Below are positions 16,255 to 22,366 of a stretch of 33,655 nt of DNA, one piece after another. Made by a program: the position numbers and the translations under genes. The DNA comes from Sedimentibacter sp. (lineage in GTDB: Bacteria; Bacillota; Clostridia; Tissierellales; Sedimentibacteraceae). The notes beneath the pieces are model-generated. The model was given only the letters and a program-made list of their open reading frames with translations. It was not told where the DNA came from and made no database searches. The first letter of the stretch is position 1. The number at the start of each line of letters is the position of its first letter. The stretch is from NCBI GenBank assembly GCA_017995755.1, contig JAGOIH010000006.1, forward strand, positions 1-33,655, written 5' to 3'.

Positions 16255-17397
16255 TTATCCTCTCCTGGTTATGCTTCTTATATCTTTCACTGATTGTTTG
16301 ATACTATCAATTACATATTCAACTTCTTCCAGGCTGTTAAAATGCCCCAGACTGATGCGTATTGTCCCTTCCCGGTATTCCCTGCCGAGATTAATTGCAT
16401 CCAATATTCTGTTATCTCTTGACTTCGAAGAGCAGGCAGAGCCGGTGGAAACGTAAATATATCTGTCCTCCAAATAATGGACCAATACTTCCCCGGGCAC
16501 GTTCTTAAAAGATACACTTATTATGTGAGGGGCTCCTTCTTCAGGGCTGTTTATTTTTATATCTTCAATTTCTTTAAGTCTTTCTACATATATTTTTTTT
16601 AAGCTGTAAAGCTTAATGGTTTCCTCTTTGAAACTATCATACAGTAATTCACAGGCCTTTCCAAAGCCCATAATCCCTGTTGTATTTTCAGTTCCCGGAC
16701 GGATTCCTCTCTCCTGGCCGCCTCCGAATACTAAAGGCCCTAACTTTAAGGGGCTTCTGATATACAATCCTCCCACACCCTTAGGCCCGTGAATTTTATG
16801 GCTGCTGAAGGACAATGTGTCAAGAGACAGCTTATTAACATCAATTTTAATTTTCCCGTAGGATTGAACTGCATCGACATGAAGCCTTGCATTTTTATTT
16901 TTTCTTTTTATGACTGCTGCAATTTCTTCCAGTTCCTGGACTGCACCTATTTCATTGTTAACATGCATAATTGATATAAGAAGAGTGTTCTCGTCTACCA
17001 TGTCACCAAGCTCTTGAATGTTTATCCTGCCCTTCTCATCCGTACCAAGATACTTAACCTGGCATTTATCCTCGAATTGTTTGAAAACATTGTAGACGGA
17101 GGGGTGCTCGATTTTAGTAGTTATAATATTATTTTGTTTGTTCAAGTTTGACAGATGTCCAAAAATTGCAATATTGTTGCTTTCCGTTCCCCCTCCGGTA
17201 AAATAAATTTCCTGTGGTTTTGCACCGATAAGTCTTGCTGCAAATTTCCTGGCTTCATTAATTTTCTTTTCGGCACTAAGTCCCATCCTGTGCAGTGAAG
17301 AGGGGTTCCCGTATAAATTTTCGTTTGCATCTGCTATTTCTTTCATTACTTCGTCTCTTATCTTTGTTGTTGCACTGTTATCCAAATATACTATCAT
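16255..17397 (-). CDS. Cysteine desulfurase (IscS/NifS family) dedicated to ThiI
   Basis: A 380-residue PLP enzyme that takes sulfur from cysteine as a protein persulfide. The PLP-binding lysine is K201 in SSHKIHGPKG, the cofactor contact HVDAVQS is at 173-179, and the active-site cysteine is C322 in STGSACSSKS. Its position directly upstream of and coupled to thiI matches the NifZ-ThiI pair of Bacillus, so it probably feeds tRNA thiolation rather than general Fe-S assembly (inference from context). GAGAGG provides the ribosome binding site, and a -10 TATAAT lies about 25 bases upstream. Confidence 0.92.
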   Translation of the reverse strand: MIVYLDNSATTKIRDEVMKEIADANENLYGNPSSLHRMGLSAEKKINEARKFAARLIGAKPQEIYFTGGGTESNNIAIFGHLSNLNKQNNIITTKIEHPSVYNVFKQFEDKCQVKYLGTDEKGRINIQELGDMVDENTLLISIMHVNNEIGAVQELEEIAAVIKRKNKNARLHVDAVQSYGKIKIDVNKLSLDTLSFSSHKIHGPKGVGGLYIRSPLKLGPLVFGGGQERGIRPGTENTTGIMGFGKACELLYDSFKEETIKLYSLKKIYVERLKEIEDIKINSPEEGAPHIISVSFKNVPGEVLVHYLEDRYIYVSTGSACSSKSRDNRILDAINLGREYREGTIRISLGHFNSLEEVEYVIDSIKQSVKDIRSITRRG

Positions 17398-17414
17398 ATT
17401 TACCTCTCAATAAA

Positions 17415-17444
17415 TTATACTGCTTTCATCTCAAAACAAAGCAG
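17415..17444 (-). promoter_or_regulatory. Promoter region of the desulfurase-thiI operon with a dyad
   Basis: On the minus strand TATAAT lies about 20 bases before the ATG. Directly upstream CTGCTTT (17420-17426 on plus) and AAAGCAG (17438-17444) form a 7-bp dyad spanning the promoter spacer, a possible operator. The -35 is poor, which would fit regulation. Confidence 0.45.
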
Positions 17445-17502
17445 GTGGCATAAAATACCAATGTTTATATGGTGTTTAGATGTCGAAATCTGTAAAAAAT
17501 GC

Positions 17503-17531
17503 TTGCATAATACTGTCTTGTTTGCTATAAT
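17503..17531 (+). promoter_or_regulatory. Orphan promoter of a candidate small RNA
   Basis: TTGCAT (17503-17508), 17-base spacer, TATAAT (17526-17531), with an extended -10 TG two bases upstream of the hexamer. It points right, away from the desulfurase gene, into a stretch with no coding frame. Confidence 0.75.
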
Positions 17532-17537
17532 TATTTT

Positions 17538-17631
17538 GGTTATCCCCCCCGATAACCGAATATATTCCCAATACCCCTTTTATGCATATTAATGCTTCAC
17601 AACAATGGCCTCAAGGCCATTTTTGTGTTTA
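17538..17631 (+). ncRNA. Candidate small RNA with C-rich hairpin loop
   Basis: Transcription from the promoter at 17503-17531 is expected to start at about 17538, the first base of a perfect hairpin: GGTTATC, loop CCCCCC, GATAACC (17538-17557). A largely unpaired middle contains a second C-rich tract, CCCAATACCCCTTTT, at about 17567-17581. It ends in a textbook terminator at 17604-17631. Total length is about 85-95 nt. C-rich loops in Firmicute small RNAs usually pair with Shine-Dalgarno sequences, so this would be a post-transcriptional repressor (inference). There is no open reading frame of note. Not assigned to a known Rfam family from memory. Confidence 0.65.
17604..17631 (+). terminator. 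Terminator of the candidate small RNA
   Basis: AATGGCC-TCAA-GGCCATT (17604-17621) followed by TTTTGTGTTT. Compact GC-rich stem with tetraloop and T-rich tail on the plus strand. Confidence 0.85.
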
Positions 17632-17739
17632 TGACCTACCCAATTTCTTCGACTGAAAGGAGAAAGAAATTGATGGTAGGTCAAACGCACAGAATGCCAA
17701 ATTTGTGCGACGCAAGGAGCGAACAAATTTGATGCATTC
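17632..17739 (+). repeat. Two-hairpin structured repeat, copy A
   Basis: Hairpin 1: TGACCTACC-CAATTTCTT, loop 17650-17663 (CGACTGAAAGGAGA), AAGAAATTG, bulge AT, GGTAGGTCA. Linker AACGCACA. Hairpin 2: GAATGC-CAAATTTGT, 16-base loop 17707-17722 (GCGACGCAAGGAGCGA), ACAAATTTG, bulge AT, GCATTC. Both hairpins share the same plan: 6-9 bp outer stem, 2-base bulge on the 3' side, 9-bp inner stem, and a loop with CGAC..AAGGAG. Related copies occur at 24745-24862 and 33561-33655. Confidence 0.75.
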
Positions 17740-17771
17740 CCCTGCGTTGCCTGTTTCATTGATTATGTACC

Positions 17772-18584
17772 TTACTGTTTTTCTATCTCTTTCCTGACTT
17801 CTCCCATATACAATCCCGATACCTTCTTCACAAGGTCATTTCCGGAAGAATTAAATTTTATATTGTCTATGCTTCTTATGGGCAGCACATCATTGGATGT
17901 GCCTGTTATAAACGCACCGTCAAAGCTCTCTAGTTCACTGAATTTAATTATCCTTTTTTCAACTTCAATTAAATTTTCCTCACACACACTTATAACCCTG
18001 CTTCTTGTAACACCTAAAAGAACCGCATAATCCGGTGACGTTACAAGTTTATCGCCCTTTACAAAAAATATATTTGATTTGCTGCCTTCACAGACTGTGT
18101 CGTCTTGATTCACTAAAATTGCTTCAAAAGCATTTTGTTCTTCTATGATCTTGGTCACCTTATCCTTAAATTCTTTTTGATATGATTTAACATTTGGATT
18201 TGCTCTCTCCATTTTCACTGTAACCGTATCTACCCCTTCATTGAATTCCTCCTGTGCAGGATAATAACTTTCAATAAAGTAGAATAAAGCAAAAGGCTTA
18301 TTGTCATAAAAATAAGAAACCCTTATATTTAAATTCTTAAAGGGGTTTTCTTTTATCAGCAATTCTGCAGAGCTTTTAAAGTCTTCATAACATAAGCTGC
18401 CCTTGATGCCGCTTAAGTGGATGCTTTCATTCATACGGTCGAAATGCTCCTTCAAGAATATGGCCTTCCTGTCAATAACCCTTATAACCTCATAAATCTT
18501 TGTCTGATTCAAAAGCTTCTCCGTTTCTTCTTTTGTTATAATTTTATTGTTCAATACATTTTTATCGGATACTATATTTAACAT
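17772..18584 (-). CDS. Class IV PLP aminotransferase/lyase (PabC/D-amino-acid aminotransferase fold)
   Basis: A 270-residue fold-type IV PLP enzyme. The central NAFEAILVNQDDTVCEGSKSNIFFV segment and LLGVTRSRVI carry the family's cofactor-phosphate and substrate-pocket signatures, and the PLP lysine is probably the one in SYQKEFKDKV. Members include aminodeoxychorismate lyase, branched-chain and D-alanine aminotransferases; the specificity cannot be read here. The frame extends 44 codons upstream into the helicase gene, but ATG 18584 has AAGGTAG upstream and gives a normal N-terminus (MLNIVSDKNVLNN). It follows the helicase by 41 bp and is probably co-transcribed. Confidence 0.8.
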   Translation of the reverse strand: MLNIVSDKNVLNNKIITKEETEKLLNQTKIYEVIRVIDRKAIFLKEHFDRMNESIHLSGIKGSLCYEDFKSSAELLIKENPFKNLNIRVSYFYDNKPFALFYFIESYYPAQEEFNEGVDTVTVKMERANPNVKSYQKEFKDKVTKIIEEQNAFEAILVNQDDTVCEGSKSNIFFVKGDKLVTSPDYAVLLGVTRSRVISVCEENLIEVEKRIIKFSELESFDGAFITGTSNDVLPIRSIDNIKFNSSGNDLVKKVSGLYMGEVRKEIEKQ

Positions 18585-18625
18585 CAGTTTTCTACCTTTC
18601 TTTTTTGAATTACATAATAACATCA

Positions 18626-20941
18626 TTATAAAAATTGTTTTACATCTTCTGCCGAGCTTACCTTTTTGAAATGTTTCCAGTGGTCGGGAAACAATTTCAA
18701 ATATGAAGGCTGACAAAGTCTTGAGTCAATTAATAAAACGGCTCCCTTGTCTTCCTCTGTTCTTATTACCCTGCCTGCTGACTGAAGAATTTTATTGAAA
18801 CCGGGATACTTGTATGCAAAATCGTAGCCGGAATTCTTTTTTTCATCAAAGAATGCTTTAATTATATTTCTTTCAAATGAAACCTGTGGTATCCCGGTAC
18901 CTATTATAACTGCTCCTATTAATTTTTCAAGGGGCAAATCAACTCCTTCAGAAAAAATACCCCCTACAACCGTAAACAGCACCACACCCCGTTCATTTTC
19001 AAACCTGTCTAATATATCCCTCTGTTCCTCCTCATTAAGCCCCTGATTTTGAACTGTTATACCAGTGCTGTCATATAATGATTCATATATTGAATAAACC
19101 TTGCTCATAAAATAATAGGAGGGAAAAAAGACCATGTAGTTTCCTTTTTTTTCTGTTATTAAAGCATTGATATATTCACATGCTTTTTCAATATTTGAAT
19201 CCCTCATTGTGTATTTCATGGATATATCCGAAGATATCATCAAGTTTAAATTTTCCCTCTCAAAAGGCGAGTTTAATTTTAATATGTAATCATCTTCATC
19301 TCCCCCCAAAATATATCTGAAATATTTCAAGGGAGTCAGTGTAGCAGAAAAGAAAACCGATGATTGGGCATTCTTTTCAATTTCCTTCAATATAGATGAA
19401 GGGTCTATCAAAAATAATTTCACCATAGTTTTATTGTTTGCTTTCTCAGCATAATAGCAAAAATTTTCGTCAGCAACTTCTGAAATCTTTATAAAAAAAG
19501 TAGTTTTAAAATATAGGTCTGTCAGTTCATCTGGAACTTTCTCATTTTTTTTGTCATTGAAATATTTCTCAGCCCTTGCAGCAAACTTTCTTAAAGCGTT
19601 TGTCAATTCTTCAGGAGGCTCATTTAATATTTGTGCTTCTTCAACAATCTTTTTTATATCTATGAATTTCTTATTTATGTTGAACAACTCTTTGCTTAAG
19701 CTTTTTTCGGACTTCATCATTTTATATACTTCATAAAATTCTTCTTTAATAATTTCAGGAGAATACATACTTCGTGCCCGGTCCTCCAGATTATGTGCCT
19801 CATCTATGAGTAGTATATCCTTGTCATTATTGAAAACGTCCTCCCTCTGAAGTGCAACTCTCGGGTCAAAATAATAATTGTAATCGCATATGACAATATC
19901 TGACATGTAAGCTAAATCAAGACTCAGCTCAAAAGGGCACAGCTCATGCTTTTTTCCTAATTCTTCAATAAAGTCACGGTCATAGAGGCAGTCATTTTTG
20001 ATTGTTTCCCTCAATGGAATATTCAGCTTATCATAATAACCTTTTGCATAGGGGCAGTATTCCGGTTCGCACTTTGTTTCATCCATGAAGCATATTTTAT
20101 CCTTGGCCGTAATAATTGTTGTCCTCAGCCTAAGGCCTTTTTCATACATCATTTTTACCGTGTTGAAGGCTATATTTTTTGTGGATGATTTGGCTGTAAG
20201 GTAAAATATTTTGGCGTTTTTTTCATACAGGGATTTTACTGCAGGAAATAATACAGATACTGTCTTCCCCACGCCTGTGGGGGCTTGAGCGAAGAGCTTT
20301 TTTCCTGACCTGATTGACAGGAAAACAGCAACTGCAAAATCTCTTTGTCCTTTTCTATAGTCATCAAAAGGAAAAATGGTTTCCTTAATTGTTTTATTTC
20401 TTTCCTTTTGAAGCTTTATGATTGTTTCTGCCCAGTCTATGTATGTATTTAGTAAATCATAGAAAAATGTTTCAAGTTCTTCTGTTGTAAATGTCTGTTT
20501 TATTATCTTTGTTTCATTGCTGTCAAGATTATAGTATCTAAGCTGCACGTTGAGTTTTTGCAGTCTGTTTATAAATCCGTACATATAGGCATAGCATTTA
20601 GCCTGTGCCATATGGGCAACCTTGTATTCATCATCGATATAACTTAAATCTGTATATGTTGATTTTATTTCATCGATTGTTATTTCATCCTCTTCAATTA
20701 TTATCCCGTCAGCCCTTCCTTCAATTGAAAAAACAATATCATTAAGAATGAATTCGCTTTTAAGATAGAATTCCTTCAGGTAGTTTTCACCCATTTGACT
20801 CTGGAGAATTTTATGAGCTTTGATACCATCCAATGCTCTGTCTGTACTTAAATTCTTAACGTTTATATCTCCGCTTTTATAAACAAATTCAACCAATTCC
20901 CTTACGGAAAGCTTTATGTTGTCCAATTTAAAACTCCTCAA
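18626..20941 (-). CDS. PD-(D/E)XK nuclease fused to XPD/DinG-like Fe-S helicase
   Basis: A 771-residue fusion. Residues 1-170 look like a RecB/Cas4-type nuclease: GRADGIIIEEDEITIDEIK gives D78, E91 and K93, and QAKCYAYMYG at 113-122 is the RecB-family motif. The helicase part has Walker A APTGVGKT at 220-227, DEAH box at 380-383, and four cysteines (C284, C291, C296, C335) expected to hold a 4Fe-4S cluster, as in XPD and DinG. SAT-like FFSATLTPL and the C-terminal SAGRVIRTEEDKGAVLLID motif VI are present. It probably unwinds and trims damaged or structured DNA 5' to 3'. No tight ribosome-binding-site alternative was seen; start ATG 20941. Confidence 0.85.
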   Translation of the reverse strand: MRSFKLDNIKLSVRELVEFVYKSGDINVKNLSTDRALDGIKAHKILQSQMGENYLKEFYLKSEFILNDIVFSIEGRADGIIIEEDEITIDEIKSTYTDLSYIDDEYKVAHMAQAKCYAYMYGFINRLQKLNVQLRYYNLDSNETKIIKQTFTTEELETFFYDLLNTYIDWAETIIKLQKERNKTIKETIFPFDDYRKGQRDFAVAVFLSIRSGKKLFAQAPTGVGKTVSVLFPAVKSLYEKNAKIFYLTAKSSTKNIAFNTVKMMYEKGLRLRTTIITAKDKICFMDETKCEPEYCPYAKGYYDKLNIPLRETIKNDCLYDRDFIEELGKKHELCPFELSLDLAYMSDIVICDYNYYFDPRVALQREDVFNNDKDILLIDEAHNLEDRARSMYSPEIIKEEFYEVYKMMKSEKSLSKELFNINKKFIDIKKIVEEAQILNEPPEELTNALRKFAARAEKYFNDKKNEKVPDELTDLYFKTTFFIKISEVADENFCYYAEKANNKTMVKLFLIDPSSILKEIEKNAQSSVFFSATLTPLKYFRYILGGDEDDYILKLNSPFERENLNLMISSDISMKYTMRDSNIEKACEYINALITEKKGNYMVFFPSYYFMSKVYSIYESLYDSTGITVQNQGLNEEEQRDILDRFENERGVVLFTVVGGIFSEGVDLPLEKLIGAVIIGTGIPQVSFERNIIKAFFDEKKNSGYDFAYKYPGFNKILQSAGRVIRTEEDKGAVLLIDSRLCQPSYLKLFPDHWKHFKKVSSAEDVKQFL

Positions 20942-20947
20942 AAATAA

Positions 20948-20968
20948 ATAAACACCGCAGTGTTTATT
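20948..20968 (-). terminator. Possible terminator after the RsbW-like gene
   Basis: ATAAACAC (20948-20955), loop CGCA, GTGTTTAT (20960-20967). On the minus strand it is followed by TTATTTTTG. It lies between the RsbW-like gene and the helicase start. Confidence 0.6.
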
Positions 20969-20997
20969 ATAGCAAATTTTGTAATTTATTTAAATGT

Positions 20998-21384
20998 TTA
21001 TTTTAAATATTGCACACAAGTAACGGTATTCCCATCAATATTTAACTTGTCGGAAAGTCCCTCCACCAGCATCAGCCCTCTGCCGGATTCCAGATAATCA
21101 TATTCTCCGCAATCTTTCAGGTCATAGCAAATGCCTGAGCCTTCGTCGGAAACCTCGATTATGACTCGTGATTTGTTAATGTAAACATTTATATTTATCA
21201 TTTTATTCAAGTCTCCACAATTACCGTGGATGACGCTGTTTATCATCAATTCATAAAGAATAAGCTTTGTATTGAAAAAAGTATCAGGGTCAAGTATTCC
21301 CTTAATATTTCTTAAGATTTCTTCAATAATCTTTTTACCGCATTTAATGTCGCTGTTGACTTTTCTTTGAACTACATAATGCAT
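20998..21384 (-). CDS. RsbW/SpoIIAB-like serine-kinase ATPase (HATPase_c)
   Basis: A 128-residue GHKL-type ATPase of the anti-sigma factor kinase class. The N-box ELMINSVIHGN (about 45-55), the G1 box VSDEGSGI (about 79-86) and the G2 box SGRGLMLVEGL (about 100-110) are complete. Such proteins bind and inhibit a sigma factor and phosphorylate a partner STAS protein. No anti-anti-sigma factor or sigma factor gene is adjacent, so its partner is elsewhere or its role has changed. AAGGAGG gives the ribosome binding site. It lies downstream of ysxC with a 98-bp gap. Confidence 0.82.
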   Translation of the reverse strand: MHYVVQRKVNSDIKCGKKIIEEILRNIKGILDPDTFFNTKLILYELMINSVIHGNCGDLNKMININVYINKSRVIIEVSDEGSGICYDLKDCGEYDYLESGRGLMLVEGLSDKLNIDGNTVTCVQYLK

Positions 21385-21482
21385 ACCTATTCCTCCTTAT
21401 TGTAATATACCCTTTTTTTATGTGCCTAAACAGCCAAATATATTAAAATTAAAGAGGAACATATTGTAATACAATGATTTGT

Positions 21483-22076
21483 CTAAATCTGCAGATTTAA
21501 AATATTTTCAATCAATATCCATATTTCTTCTGCTCCAAGCTTAGATGTTGAAGAAAATGGAAGGATTAAAGAGCTGTCATTTATCTGCATTGTCTTTTTA
21601 ATAAGACTTATGTTTTTTAATTGTTGAGACCTTGAAAGCTTATCAGCTTTTGCAGCTATAACATAACCTTTAAATCCAACACTTTTTATCCATTCATACA
21701 TCTGCAGGTCATTTTTCCCGGGTTCATGTCTTATATCTACAAGTAGAATAACTTCTTTAAGCTGCTGCCTTCCATGTAAATATGAATCAATCATGGCTGC
21801 CCATTTTAACTGTTCATTCTTTGATACTTTTGCATAGCCGTATCCGGGAAGGTCCACAAAATTGAACTCATCGTTAATATTGTAGAAATTCAAGGTTTGG
21901 GTTTTTCCGGGCTGGGAACTGGTTCTTGCCAGGCTTCTTCTGTTTAAAAGAGCATTTATCATGGAAGACTTCCCTACATTTGATTTGCCTGCAAATGCTA
22001 TTTCAGGAACTGTTGTGTCCGGATACTGCTGTTTCTTTACTGCTGAAATAATCATCTCAGCTTTCTTAATAATCAT
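21483..22076 (-). CDS. ysxC: Ribosome biogenesis GTPase YsxC/EngB
   Basis: A 197-residue TRAFAC GTPase needed for 50S ribosome assembly. G1 GKSNVGKSS is at about 30-38, G3 DLPGYGYAK at about 76-84, G4 AKAD and the final SSTSKLGAEE (G5) are in order. Length is normal. RBS AAAGGA lies 7 bases before the ATG. It is the last gene of the tig-clpP-clpX-lon-ysxC order, but a large hairpin of about 190 nt separates it from lon. Confidence 0.95.
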   Translation of the reverse strand: MIIKKAEMIISAVKKQQYPDTTVPEIAFAGKSNVGKSSMINALLNRRSLARTSSQPGKTQTLNFYNINDEFNFVDLPGYGYAKVSKNEQLKWAAMIDSYLHGRQQLKEVILLVDIRHEPGKNDLQMYEWIKSVGFKGYVIAAKADKLSRSQQLKNISLIKKTMQINDSSLILPFSSTSKLGAEEIWILIENILNLQI

Positions 22077-22176
22077 ATAAATCCTTTCTTTTACAATAAC
22101 AAACGAAAATGACTGTTTTAATATATGTATTTCACTTGTATTAGATAATAGTATCTAAGCTGCAAATTGAGATTAT
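22077..22176. other. ysxC upstream gap before the large palindrome
   Basis: About 100 bp with no gene. It contains a segment at 22142-22169 that matches part of the helicase gene (20524-20552) in 26 of 29 positions, including 17 consecutive bases (ATAGTATCTAAGCTGCA). No promoter of good quality is visible. Confidence 0.4.
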
Positions 22177-22366
22177 GAAAAATAATAAAAATATCGCTCA
22201 CGGTTTCGGACACGAATAATTCTAAAGCTCATTCCGGTCAAAAATCCTACAGCTTGCAAACTCACTATGTTCAAACAGTGCAAGCTGTTAACGGATTTTT
22301 GTCCTCCATCCGCTAAGAATTATAATCGTGTCCTGCAAATGTTCGCTTACATTTTTATTATTTTTC
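22177..22366. repeat. 190-nt interrupted palindrome overlapping the lon stop codon
   Basis: The ends are a perfect 16-bp inverted repeat: GAAAAATAATAAAAAT (22177-22192) and its complement (22351-22366). Moving inward, further paired blocks are GGACACGA, AATTCT, CAAAAATCC and ACAGCTTGCA, separated by mismatched patches; the apex lies near 22275. The 3' arm includes the last three codons and stop of lon. It resembles a MITE-like or large interspersed hairpin; it may also end or stabilise the lon transcript. Confidence 0.8.

Noticed and set aside
17632-17739. CRISPR array from the repeated hairpins and AAGGAG loops.
   Set aside because: Copies are few, dispersed, differ in stem sequence and have no regular spacers.
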